From JBAXAB01 sp043718245 (GTDB lineage Bacteria > Patescibacteriota > Minisyncoccia > Phycocordibacterales > CAIZLB01): a stretch of DNA of 19,157 bases. How positions within the stretch are numbered: the stretch's first letter is position 1; the number at the start of each line of letters is the position of its first letter. Below, piece by piece: positions 1-6,785 of the stretch. The stretch spans positions 1 through 19,157 of the forward strand of contig JAYSWB010000023.1 of NCBI GenBank assembly GCA_043718245.1, given 5' to 3'. The notes under the pieces were generated by a model, which was not told the DNA's origin, did not search any database, and saw only the letters and a list, made by a program, of their open reading frames with translations. A program made the position numbers and the translations under genes.

Positions 1-52
1 TCATTGCTTGAATCTTTTCGCGTTCTTCGATGCTTAAATGCTTGTAATTCAT
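1..52 (-). CDS. IS30-family transposase, N-terminal fragment (runs off the window)
   Basis: Reading the minus strand from the ATG at 52-50 gives 17 residues, MNYKHLSIEEREKIQAM, before the window edge. This is the typical opening of IS30-family transposases: a Tyr-Lys-His-Leu segment, then an Ile/Leu-Glu-Glu-Arg-x-Lys-Ile helix starting the N-terminal helix-turn-helix that binds the element's end. The rest of the gene, with the DDE catalytic core, lies outside the window, so I cannot tell whether it is intact. Because the gene reads out of the window, the outer end of the element must lie between about 53 and 110, just upstream of the cupin promoter. The family call rests on a short stretch but a distinctive one. 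Confidence 0.72.
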   Translation of the reverse strand, partial: MNYKHLSIEEREKIQAM

Positions 53-54
53 AT

Positions 55-74
55 CACTCTAGGTTAACAGAGTG
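55..74. repeat. Small inverted repeat in the transposase leader, near the IS end
   Basis: CACTCT at 55-60 and AGAGTG at 69-74 form a 6-bp inverted repeat around an 8-base loop, directly upstream of the transposase start. The next bases (about 74-100, beginning GGTGCACTTACTTG) probably hold the terminal inverted repeat of the IS30-type element. Only one end is visible, so the terminal repeat and the target duplication cannot be confirmed. The hairpin could dampen transposase translation; that is inference. Confidence 0.35.
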
Positions 75-111
75 GTGCACTTACTTGTTGAACTCAGTAA
101 ATACCCTTTGC

Positions 112-140
112 TTCCAATGTATTTTTTGCTAATCTATAAT
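112..140 (+). promoter_or_regulatory. Promoter for the cupin block, leaderless type
   Basis: A perfect TATAAT lies at 135-140, followed by exactly six bases and then the ATG at 147, so transcription should start on or beside the start codon. A poor -35 (TTCCAA, 112-117) sits 17 bases upstream. No Shine-Dalgarno is possible on such an mRNA. The promoter is immediately outside the IS30-type element. Confidence 0.55.
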
Positions 141-146
141 ATAAAT

Positions 147-473
147 ATGAACAAATTTTTCTTAAAAGATTTCACGCGAGGATGGATTGTTGGCGACTTC
201 GACCCGACCGTTCTTCGGACCAAAGACTTTGAATTCATGGTAAGAAACTATAAAAAAGGAGAAAAAGAAGATCGGCACGTTCACAAAATAGCTCATGAAA
301 TTAGCGTGATTGTATCCGGGAAATTTAAAATGAACGGAGACATTCTTGTACCAGGAAGTATAGTTCATTTGGAACCCACAGTATCGGCTGATTTTGAATG
401 TTTAGAGGACGGAACAACAGCCGTCGTCAAGTCACCTTCTGTTCGCGGGGATAAATATCCCATGACATCATGA
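147..473 (+). CDS. Small single-domain cupin protein
   Basis: This 108-residue protein is one cupin barrel. Cupin motif 1, G-x5-H-x-H-x4-E-x6-G, is matched exactly by G38, H44, H46, E51 and G58, giving a 3-His/Glu-type metal site. Motif 2 is recognisable at G64, P69-G70 and H74. Small cupins of this kind are sugar isomerases, epimerases, dioxygenases or binding proteins, and the substrate cannot be read from the sequence. Being first in a block with a GDPD-like protein and a sugar nucleotidyltransferase suggests work on an activated or phosphorylated sugar or polyol. An in-frame start exists at 72, but it would add 25 residues across the promoter and the IS end. I chose ATG 147, six bases after TATAAT. 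The stop overlaps the next gene's ATG (ATGA). Confidence 0.75.
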   Translation: MNKFFLKDFTRGWIVGDFDPTVLRTKDFEFMVRNYKKGEKEDRHVHKIAHEISVIVSGKFKMNGDILVPGSIVHLEPTVSADFECLEDGTTAVVKSPSVRGDKYPMTS

Positions 474-1330
474 TCCACATACTGACACATCGTGGCCTCG
501 ATCCTTTAATTGAAAACTTTCCTGTTGAGAGCTCGCTTGAAGCTTTTACAAACCAGTTAGAGAGAAATTACGGGTTAGAATTTAACCTTCAAGAAACCAA
601 GGACAGTGAGCTTGTTGTTATTCATGATTCAAGCTTAAAAAGAATATCTAATGGTAAGGATTCTAGGTTTGTAAAAGACATCAATCTTTCTGAGCTCCTC
701 AGCATGAATTTTGACGGATGTCACCTTGTGTCAGCCAAGAACTTAATTCAAAAGATAATAGATTCCAAAGTCAAATCAATTTCTGCCGTTCATATTAAAA
801 AACAGCTTCAGACTCCTGAATGTCTTGATAAAATACTGGAATTGTTTGATTCGAATTCATATGAGAACTTTTTGTTTTTCGACTTATCAGTTGATGCTGC
901 TAAATACCTCTACCAAAAAAACAACTTACTTCAAGTGGCGGCCTCAGTCGCCCATCCATATGACATAGAAAGATATAACAAGTGTGTAGGTGGAACTTTA
1001 ATACCCATGCATGATTTAATACTCAATAAACACTTATTTAAGTGGGCATGGTTAGACGAATGGGACCTTACCGATGTGAACGGTGGCAATAAAACACTGG
1101 TAAATGAGTCCACCGTATTAAAACTTCGTAAATTAGACATCAAGATTGCTATTGTATCTCCAGAGCTTCATTCACATTCACCCGGCCTATATGGCGGAGA
1201 GTCGCATCAAAGTGCTCTAAATTTTAAAACACTAACTGCTCGTATCGAAGAAACAATAAAATTAAAACCAGACCTTATTTGTACCGACTATCCTGATATT
1301 CTGAAAGAATTATCCGAGAAGTTTGCTTAA
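470..1330 (+). CDS. Glycerophosphodiester phosphodiesterase-like protein with altered metal site
   Basis: This 286-residue protein shows the GDPD TIM-barrel signature. It has HRG at residues 7-9, GLEFNLQETKD around 35-45, IHD at 51-53 and a C-terminal ICTDYPDIL typical of the family's last strand. The catalytic histidines (H7, H52) and the first metal ligand E37 are present. The usual second acidic ligand is Asn39, and the usual Glu of the following E-x-K motif appears as His108 (VHIK, 107-110). The family hydrolyses glycerophosphodiesters. In a polysaccharide locus it may act on a phosphodiester-linked substituent or a nucleotide-activated polyol, which is inference. It is translationally coupled to the cupin by an ATGA overlap and lies 36 bases before the nucleotidyltransferase. 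The fold is fairly sure; activity is less so. Confidence 0.7.
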   Translation: MIHILTHRGLDPLIENFPVESSLEAFTNQLERNYGLEFNLQETKDSELVVIHDSSLKRISNGKDSRFVKDINLSELLSMNFDGCHLVSAKNLIQKIIDSKVKSISAVHIKKQLQTPECLDKILELFDSNSYENFLFFDLSVDAAKYLYQKNNLLQVAASVAHPYDIERYNKCVGGTLIPMHDLILNKHLFKWAWLDEWDLTDVNGGNKTLVNESTVLKLRKLDIKIAIVSPELHSHSPGLYGGESHQSALNFKTLTARIEETIKLKPDLICTDYPDILKELSEKFA

Positions 1331-1331
1331 G

Positions 1332-1360
1332 TTTACAAAAAAACTTAAAGAGTATACATT
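1332..1360 (+). promoter_or_regulatory. Promoter for the nucleotidyltransferase, leaderless type
   Basis: TTTACA (1332-1337), a 17-base spacer, TACATT (1355-1360), then six bases to the ATG at 1367. An overlapping TATACA at 1353-1358 is an alternative -10 with a 15-base spacer. There is no Shine-Dalgarno before the ATG. The geometry matches the other leaderless promoters of this window. Confidence 0.5.
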
Positions 1361-1366
1361 TATCCT

Positions 1367-2206
1367 ATGAAAATAATCATTCCAATGGCGGGACTTGGCA
1401 CAAGATTCCAGAAGGAGGCCTCAACCAATCCTGAATATTTAAAACCAAAACCATTTATTAACGTTAAAGATTGGCCCATGGTTCGTTGGGCGACGGGATC
1501 ATTACCATTCTTTAAACATAAAGAAGTGGATTCTAACGAGGGCATTCTAGCTACTCCGAAGGATGCAATTTTTATTATTCTCAAAGAACACAATGATAGA
1601 CACCAGCTGGAAAAAAAACTTAGGGATATTTATGGCGACGAAATAAATGTAATTGTTCTAGATAGCGTAACCAGAGGGGCCGCAGAAACGGTCTTCAAGT
1701 CAAAACATCTCCTCAATCCGGATGAAGAGATCATCATTACCGATTCGGACCATTTTTTTGACGGCTCCCATCTTTTGAGTTCTATAAAAAATAAAGACAA
1801 AAATACCGCAGGAATTATCCCCGTGTTTGTCCCTTTTAATGATGGTATACCGAAATGGAGTTACAGCTTGATAACGCCTAACACTAGTAATATTGAAAAA
1901 GTGGCCGAAAAGGATCGAGTATTAATGGAAGCTGGGGCACATGCTAATATCGGTGCGTATTATTTTAGCAAGGCTAAATATTTTCTAGACCTTGCGGAAG
2001 AGGTGATAAATAAAAATCAGACTTTTGGCGATCCCAGTAAAGGTGAATTTTATATTGCTCCACTTTATCAGATTCTTTTAGATCGAGGACATAAAATTGA
2101 AGCAGCCTTAATACCTGAAGTCTGGGGACTTGGAACTCCTCAGGATTTGGAGAGGTTCTTAGATGAAACAAGCTTCACTTATCCAGCATACAAAAAGCAA
2201 ACTTAG
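1367..2206 (+). CDS. Sugar-phosphate nucleotidyltransferase
   Basis: A 279-residue protein of the NTP_transferase superfamily (GT-A-like Rossmann fold). It opens with IIIPMAGLGTRF (residues 3-14), the glycine-rich nucleotide-binding loop, followed by the KPKPF segment (26-30). GAAETV (104-109) matches the conserved Gly-x-Ala loop, and DSD at 126-128 is the Mg2+-binding strand end. Such enzymes join a nucleoside triphosphate and a sugar-1-phosphate or a related phospho-compound to give an activated donor and pyrophosphate in the cytosol. Base and sugar specificity cannot be read; members beside HAD phosphatases and GDPD-like proteins may activate unusual substituents. It has its own promoter although it follows the GDPD gene by 36 bases. 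Its stop overlaps that of the convergent methyltransferase by four bases. Confidence 0.8.
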   Translation: MKIIIPMAGLGTRFQKEASTNPEYLKPKPFINVKDWPMVRWATGSLPFFKHKEVDSNEGILATPKDAIFIILKEHNDRHQLEKKLRDIYGDEINVIVLDSVTRGAAETVFKSKHLLNPDEEIIITDSDHFFDGSHLLSSIKNKDKNTAGIIPVFVPFNDGIPKWSYSLITPNTSNIEKVAEKDRVLMEAGAHANIGAYYFSKAKYFLDLAEEVINKNQTFGDPSKGEFYIAPLYQILLDRGHKIEAALIPEVWGLGTPQDLERFLDETSFTYPAYKKQT

Positions 2207-2961
2207 CTCTTGATAACGTATGCTGTTGGACAAGGATAATCCAATATTTTTATTTCAACTTTTTTATCCTCAAAAAACCTATCTACACCTATAGATTCTG
2301 ACCATTGATGATAGGCATACTCGTCGAATACTACCATTCCACCTCTTGAAACCCTGCTCCATAGTGCATCGAGAGCAGCATACGTTGGTTCTTCAATGTC
2401 TAAATCTAAATAGAGTAACGAAATTTTAAAGCCTGGGCGTTTTGAGGCAAAATCGTATGTAGTTTTAACCACATCCCCCGCTACTAGCTCATAATCTGCG
2501 GAAGTAAATCCAGCATTCTGAATCATATCCTCGATAATCATTTTCGCTCCTTCTTTGTGCTTATAATTTCTATCACTAAAAAGTTCCTCCATTCGAATTT
2601 TATCGAGACCCGAAAGAGATTGGATGAGGCTCTCGCTATCAAAAAAATCAAATCCAATCACTTTCTTCATTGAATTTGGGAAAAGAATCTTTTTTAATTT
2701 TAGCCACGTAAGTAGCCCAGATCCTTTAAAAACCCCTATCTCTACAATATCCCCTGGGACATTTCTCACTTTATCCGCCAAAAGTGTTCGGGCAATAAGC
2801 TTTCCAAGAACCTTTGTGTCTGAGCTAAAAATAAATGCATTAAACGCATCGTAAATTTCTTGACTTGTATTTATTTCAGCTTTTTCAGAATTTGAAAACT
2901 CTATTTTTGGTTGTGATTTCTTAATTTTTGTCTTTTTCATATATTTTGCATCCTTCGTCAT
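2203..2961 (-). CDS. TylF/MycF-like SAM-dependent O-methyltransferase
   Basis: A 252-residue class I methyltransferase. SAM-binding motif I is DIVEIGVFKG (71-80), motif II is VIGFDFFDS (101-109), and the post-core strand carries LLYLDLDIE (182-190) followed by GGMVVFDEY (207-215). The paired acids D186/D188 and D213/E214 are the metal and general-base positions of the TylF (macrocin O-methyltransferase) family, which methylates sugar hydroxyls in a Mg2+-dependent way. It is last in the leftward flippase block, overlaps the upstream glycosyltransferase by ATGA (2958-2961) and ends tail to tail with the nucleotidyltransferase. A possible Shine-Dalgarno (AGGGGA) lies about ten bases before its ATG. 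The N-terminal 30 residues are lysine-rich and probably flexible. Its likely role is methylating a sugar of the exported glycan. Confidence 0.78.
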   Translation of the reverse strand: MTKDAKYMKKTKIKKSQPKIEFSNSEKAEINTSQEIYDAFNAFIFSSDTKVLGKLIARTLLADKVRNVPGDIVEIGVFKGSGLLTWLKLKKILFPNSMKKVIGFDFFDSESLIQSLSGLDKIRMEELFSDRNYKHKEGAKMIIEDMIQNAGFTSADYELVAGDVVKTTYDFASKRPGFKISLLYLDLDIEEPTYAALDALWSRVSRGGMVVFDEYAYHQWSESIGVDRFFEDKKVEIKILDYPCPTAYVIKS

Positions 2962-3824
2962 TTGAGAATTCCCCTGTTTCCTTTAAAACTATTCTTGATT
3001 CTCTTTAGTAGGTTCTTGAATCGTACCACACTACTTGGTTTGTTCCCTTTTGGCCAGTATTTAACTGGATTAATTAAATCATAAGGCTGAGATAAGTCCA
3101 AATATGTATAGTCCATTAGAATCTTTGTAGAAAAGTGCTTTCTCATGTCTACGGGGCTTATGTGGTAGGCGTTAAAAATAGTGTGTGGAACCTGTTCGGT
3201 CCCTCCAATTAAAATATTTTTAATTTTATGATCATCAAGTAGTAATATATTCTTACTTGAAGTAGCAATAAAATCTCCGAACCCACCTAAAAGTGTCTTT
3301 ATACCTTGGTGATAAAATGGGTATGCCTCCATAAGTACACTATCAATAATTCCATCTGCACTTTTGCTTATTGCATCTGTAGCTTTGTGCCAATTCATTT
3401 GTTTTTGCTCGAAAGGATAAGTGTCGATTTCAGACTCAATCATCCCCTCCTGCCATACAGGGATAGGATTCCCAATTGATGCATACTCATTTTCACTTAA
3501 GGTAGAGAAGATTTCGACATCTTTTGGTTTGCAAACAAGGTCATAATCGTGAATTACCCATCCTTCTATTTCAGGAAATTCCTTAGCGACATTGTACCAA
3601 ACCCTGAATTGCTGTCCCGACACATGCTTGCTTTCCAATTGATAACCTGATCTAAAATACGGAACCATTTTAAACTTGCTGCCTTCTTGAAACTTGCTTG
3701 GATCTACAGTGTGGCTATTATATGCAACAACTAAAAAATCAGTTCTGCCCGAGTCCAAATAGTACTCCTTTAGCCGAGGGATCATGTCTTCACGAAACGT
3801 AAGTATAAGTCTTCCAAATTTCAT
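2958..3824 (-). CDS. Putative glycosyltransferase of an unassigned family
   Basis: This 288-residue soluble protein has no motif I can tie firmly to a named family. It starts with a beta-strand (GRLILTF, 4-10) and contains GWVIHDYDLVCKP (88-100), where HDYD at 92-95 sits where a GT-A enzyme carries its D-x-D nucleotide-sugar and metal motif. A later stretch, LLGGFGDFIATS, followed by an acidic and histidine-containing region, resembles the acceptor side of GT-A enzymes. The C-terminus is strongly basic (residues ~265-288), which could anchor it to the membrane surface. It lies between the HAD gene (one-base gap) and the TylF-like gene (ATGA overlap), in the flippase operon. A transferase role is inferred from HDYD plus context; a hydrolase or ligase acting on the same glycan is possible. 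Confidence 0.5.
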   Translation of the reverse strand: MKFGRLILTFREDMIPRLKEYYLDSGRTDFLVVAYNSHTVDPSKFQEGSKFKMVPYFRSGYQLESKHVSGQQFRVWYNVAKEFPEIEGWVIHDYDLVCKPKDVEIFSTLSENEYASIGNPIPVWQEGMIESEIDTYPFEQKQMNWHKATDAISKSADGIIDSVLMEAYPFYHQGIKTLLGGFGDFIATSSKNILLLDDHKIKNILIGGTEQVPHTIFNAYHISPVDMRKHFSTKILMDYTYLDLSQPYDLINPVKYWPKGNKPSSVVRFKNLLKRIKNSFKGNRGILK

Positions 3825-3825
3825 T

Positions 3826-4455
3826 TTAATTATTATTTTTTAAAGATTTTTTTATTGCTTCCTCAATCCTCGACAAAGTTACTTCCTCAGGACCTTCAAC
3901 TTTACAAATAAATCCACCACTCGCCGTTGCTGCTTTTAATCCTACTACAGAATCCTCAACTATTAGAGCCTCATGTGGCGATATTGAAAATTTCTTAAAA
4001 GCCGTGAGGTACACGTCTGGATTAGGTTTTGGCTCTTTAACATCTTCGTTACTCAAAACAAAATCAACCTTATCTAATAACCCACTCTTGTGAAGCATTA
4101 ACTCTGCAGTATGCCTAATAGAATTCGTGCATACTGCAATTTTATACCCTCTGTCTTTCAGTATATTCATCATTTCCACTTTATGTGGAATAGGTTTACA
4201 AAGTTCTTCAATAATCCCAATTGCATATTCTTGTTTCTTTAAATTAATTTAACCATGAACCTCTGTAGATAACCCATCCTTAGTGCTCAAAATTTTTAAC
4301 TTTGTCCGCGTTGGTATCCCTTTGAAAAAGTGGATATGCTGATCATAAGTAATTTTCAAGTTATGCTCCGCAAGCGCCTTATTGAGCGCTTCATAATGCC
4401 AATAATCTGCATCAACCAGTACGCCATCCAAATCAAAAAGAATTGCTTTAATCAT
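3826..4455 (-). pseudogene. HAD-superfamily phosphatase/phosphomutase gene interrupted by an in-frame TAA
   Basis: Read from ATG 4455 the gene gives 68 residues, then a TAA at 4251-4249. The same frame then stays open for 140 more codons to the stop at 3828-3826. The first part carries HAD motif I, LFDLDGVLVD, with the nucleophile Asp, plus the start of the helical cap. The second part carries motif II (CTNS), motif III lysine (KEPKPNP) and motif IV (IVEDSVVGLKAA). Joined, the product is about 209 residues, the normal length for beta-phosphoglucomutase-like HAD enzymes. A single nonsense change or a sequencing error explains this; no frameshift is needed. Restart could only use GTG 4179 or nearby ATGs without a clear ribosome site, and that piece would lack the nucleophile. 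It overlaps the flippase gene by ATGA. The intact family acts on sugar phosphates. Confidence 0.8.
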
Positions 4456-5756
4456 TTGTGAGACTTTAATATCAGTAATATATCATCTCGGGTTCTTTTA
4501 AAAAAGAGGACCGAAAATGGAAGTAAGAAGTAAGAACACAGAGTGGCGAAAGCAGCTCCGTTAATCCCGTATTTTGGTATCAACACAAAATTTAGAATAA
4601 CATTTACCACCATACCGAGAAGAGAGGCGAAGAAAACAATGAACTTTTCATTTTCAGCTATGAGATATTGGGTTAGGCCTCCCCAAAGTGTAATTGCTAC
4701 TCCGGCCCAAACATATATTTTCAAAACTGCGACAGAGTTTAAATAAGCCTCTCCATATAGTATATGAATTATTGGTCCAGCAAAAACAAAGATTATAGAA
4801 GCTATAAGAATGCTCATTCCAACAAGAAATGAATTCAGATATAACAACCTTCTTTTGTAGCTGTCGGCATTGGTCTTTTGGGCATTAATGATGGCAGGTA
4901 GAAATGAGGCTGTAAATATTCCTGGAATAAAGTACCATGCTTCGGCAATAGATACTCCTGCTGAATATATACCTACTGACATTTGTTCCATCAATTGTTT
5001 AATTATTATTTGGTCAATCCTGGTATATATTAGTGCGAACGCTCCAGTCAGCATTAGGGGCCAAGAGTCTTGCAACAGACCTACGGCTAACTTTTTCTCA
5101 AAACGCCACAGCGTCAATGGGTATTCTTTTTTTACAAAAATATATCCCAAAAACAATGCGTATAGGATCGATTCTAGAGCAAAGATAAAAGAAAAATAAT
5201 ATACCCCTTTGTTTAAGAAAATAATCCATAGTTTTAAAACAGATAACAAAAAAACAATAGTAAGTGTTATAATCGCCGGATATTTTGAAGCAACTTTACA
5301 CTGATAGTACCCAATAAGTATCTGCATGGGTTGGAACAGTGAACTGACCGCTATGATAGCTACTATAGAGATCGTTAGAAAATCTTTTTCTAAAAATATG
5401 ATGAAGAAAAGACTGAGCAAAAAAGAAACAATTCCCCCTGCAAGCTTGAGAAGAAATGTAGTGCCGAGCAGCTCTTTTTCTTTTTCTGGGTATTTCAAAA
5501 GATCACGTGCAAATATTTGATCTACACCTAAATTTGTAATGAATGAAAATAACCCGACAAAACTAATAGCGAAACTTAGGAGGCCGTAGTTCTGCGGACC
5601 TAAATACCTAGCTACATATATCGACACAAAGAACGATATAAACAAGCTAAATATCCTCCCCCAAAAAAGCCAACTGGCGTTGTTGCCATACTTTAAAAGA
5701 CCTGGGTGTTTTAATTTTTCCTTTATTGAAGCTACAATTCCTAGCATTCTTGACAT
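4452..5756 (-). CDS. Polysaccharide flippase, Wzx/MATE-like (oligosaccharide exporter)
   Basis: This 434-residue protein is almost wholly hydrophobic, with about 12 predicted membrane helices. Its N-terminal region (NNASWLFWGRIF, then YVARYLGPQNYGLLSFA) is the classic opening of the polysaccharide biosynthesis/Wzx family. Conserved features include RYLGPQNYG, a DLLKYPEK loop after helix 2, GLLQDSWPLMLTG before helix 7, and RIDQIIIKQ. Wzx proteins flip undecaprenyl-linked oligosaccharides across the cytoplasmic membrane. It is first in the leftward block, so its promoter drives the HAD, glycosyltransferase and methyltransferase genes too. ATG 5756 follows the 13-bp hairpin by five bases with no Shine-Dalgarno; the ATG at 5747 is an alternative. 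The substrate cannot be told from sequence; context suggests the locus glycan. Confidence 0.88.
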   Translation of the reverse strand: MSRMLGIVASIKEKLKHPGLLKYGNNASWLFWGRIFSLFISFFVSIYVARYLGPQNYGLLSFAISFVGLFSFITNLGVDQIFARDLLKYPEKEKELLGTTFLLKLAGGIVSFLLSLFFIIFLEKDFLTISIVAIIAVSSLFQPMQILIGYYQCKVASKYPAIITLTIVFLLSVLKLWIIFLNKGVYYFSFIFALESILYALFLGYIFVKKEYPLTLWRFEKKLAVGLLQDSWPLMLTGAFALIYTRIDQIIIKQLMEQMSVGIYSAGVSIAEAWYFIPGIFTASFLPAIINAQKTNADSYKRRLLYLNSFLVGMSILIASIIFVFAGPIIHILYGEAYLNSVAVLKIYVWAGVAITLWGGLTQYLIAENEKFIVFFASLLGMVVNVILNFVLIPKYGINGAAFATLCSYFLLPFSVLFFKRTRDDILLILKSHK

Positions 5757-5761
5757 TCTAG

Positions 5762-5798
5762 CTCATTTTTATCAAAAAGCCATATTGATAAAAATGAG
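5762..5798. repeat. Perfect 13-bp inverted repeat between divergent blocks
   Basis: CTCATTTTTATCA (5762-5774) and TGATAAAAATGAG (5786-5798) are perfect inverted copies around an 11-base loop. On the leftward transcript the predicted start (about 5797-5798) falls at the outer edge of the repeat. The mRNA would therefore begin with this stem-loop and reach the flippase AUG five bases after it. It could be a 5' protective or translation-controlling hairpin, or an operator for a dimeric regulator. A terminator is unlikely, since it stands before genes on both sides. Confidence 0.7.
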
Positions 5799-5803
5799 TC
5801 AAT

Positions 5804-5833
5804 ATTATAAGCTCTTACTAAATGTTATATTAA
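5804..5833 (-). promoter_or_regulatory. Promoter of the flippase block (leftward)
   Basis: On the minus strand TTAATA (5833-5828), an 18-base spacer and a perfect TATAAT (5809-5804) precede a predicted start at about 5797-5798. The -35 overlaps the -10 of the rightward promoter, so the two polymerase sites exclude one another. Confidence 0.5.
5823..5831 (+). promoter_or_regulatory. Extended -10 promoter of the rightward glycan block, leaderless type
   Basis: TGT (5823-5825) directly followed by TATATT (5826-5831) is an extended -10 element. Six bases later comes the ATG at 5838. There is no good -35 and no Shine-Dalgarno, as expected for an extended -10 promoter giving a leaderless mRNA. Confidence 0.5.
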
Positions 5834-5837
5834 GTTT

Positions 5838-6785
5838 ATGAAAATAATCGCACTATTTCCTATCAAGAACGACCGCTGGATTCTTGACACCACTATTCCT
5901 CAGCTAAAAAAGTTTGTTGATGAAATCTGCTGCCTTGATGGTGGGTCGATGGATGGAACCATAGAGGTTCTTAAATCTTATGGTGTGCTTGTTAAACAAC
6001 AAGACCAAACAAATCTAAATTATTCCTCATGGAGACAAGAACTTTTAGATTGGGGTCGGGAACGCGGAGGAACCCATTTTGTCTGGCTTGATTCGGATGA
6101 AGCCTTTACTTCTAATTTGATGCCGATTTTTACAACAGAGATATTAAAGCTAAAGCCAGGACAAAAATTGGTTCTGCAGTGGCTATGCCTATGGAAAAAT
6201 CCTCGACGATACCGCCATGACAGGTCTATATGGAGTGATTTGCATAAGGACTTTGTATTTTGCGACGATGGGAAATCAGCCTTTGAAAACGTACGTCTGC
6301 ACGAAGGTCGAACTCCAGGAAAAAATAATGAATCAACTTTAATAAAGTTGCCAGTCGAAAAAGGTGCCGTTCTCCATTTCCAATTTGTACCTTTTGAAAG
6401 ATTTCAAGCAAAACAAGCTTACCAAAGATGCAGAGAGTTGATTCTGGGAGGTAGCCCTCGAAGGATAAATTTAAGATACGCTGAAACGCTTGATAATAAC
6501 GAAGTTGCGTTCAAAGACATTCCACATGATTGGCTGGAAGGTATGGCCAATCTTGAAAGTATACCCTCTACGCAACCAGGGTGGTTCATAGATGAAATAT
6601 ATAAATTTTTCTCAGAAAAAGGAATTCTAACGTTTGAAACTCTTGAGATTTGGCACGTTCCTGAACTTTATAAAAAATTTAAGGAGGAAATCGGACGCGA
6701 ACCTAGAGTAAAAAAATATAGCCGGCTAGTTGTGGTGGCAAATACATATAAAAATAAGCTAAGAAAGATTCTATATGGAAAATAG
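5838..6785 (+). CDS. Family 2-type glycosyltransferase
   Basis: This 315-residue GT-A enzyme starts IIALFPIKNDRWILDTTIP. It has CLDGGSMDGT (32-41), matching the D-x-S-x-D-G-T motif of GT2 nucleotide binding, and VWLDSDEAF (82-90), the D-x-D metal and sugar-diphosphate site. Residues ~100-230 hold a long acceptor domain with many Arg/Trp/His residues (WKNPRRYRHD). The last ~30 residues are basic. Such enzymes transfer one sugar from a nucleotide donor to a lipid-linked acceptor at the inner membrane face. It is the first gene of the rightward block, has its own leaderless promoter, and overlaps the next gene by 11 bases. Donor and linkage cannot be predicted. Confidence 0.8.
   Translation: MKIIALFPIKNDRWILDTTIPQLKKFVDEICCLDGGSMDGTIEVLKSYGVLVKQQDQTNLNYSSWRQELLDWGRERGGTHFVWLDSDEAFTSNLMPIFTTEILKLKPGQKLVLQWLCLWKNPRRYRHDRSIWSDLHKDFVFCDDGKSAFENVRLHEGRTPGKNNESTLIKLPVEKGAVLHFQFVPFERFQAKQAYQRCRELILGGSPRRINLRYAETLDNNEVAFKDIPHDWLEGMANLESIPSTQPGWFIDEIYKFFSEKGILTFETLEIWHVPELYKKFKEEIGREPRVKKYSRLVVVANTYKNKLRKILYGK

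Noticed and set aside
72..146. Longer cupin start at 72
   Set aside because: It would translate across the IS end and the TATAAT at 135-140, adding 25 hydrophobic residues that are not part of a cupin fold.
3826..4455. Frameshift between the two HAD pieces
   Set aside because: Start 4455 and the second piece are in the same frame; the only interruption is the TAA at 4251-4249.
5762..5798. The inverted repeat as an intrinsic terminator
   Set aside because: It sits at the start of the leftward transcript and upstream of the rightward one, the stem is almost all A/T, and no gene ends there.
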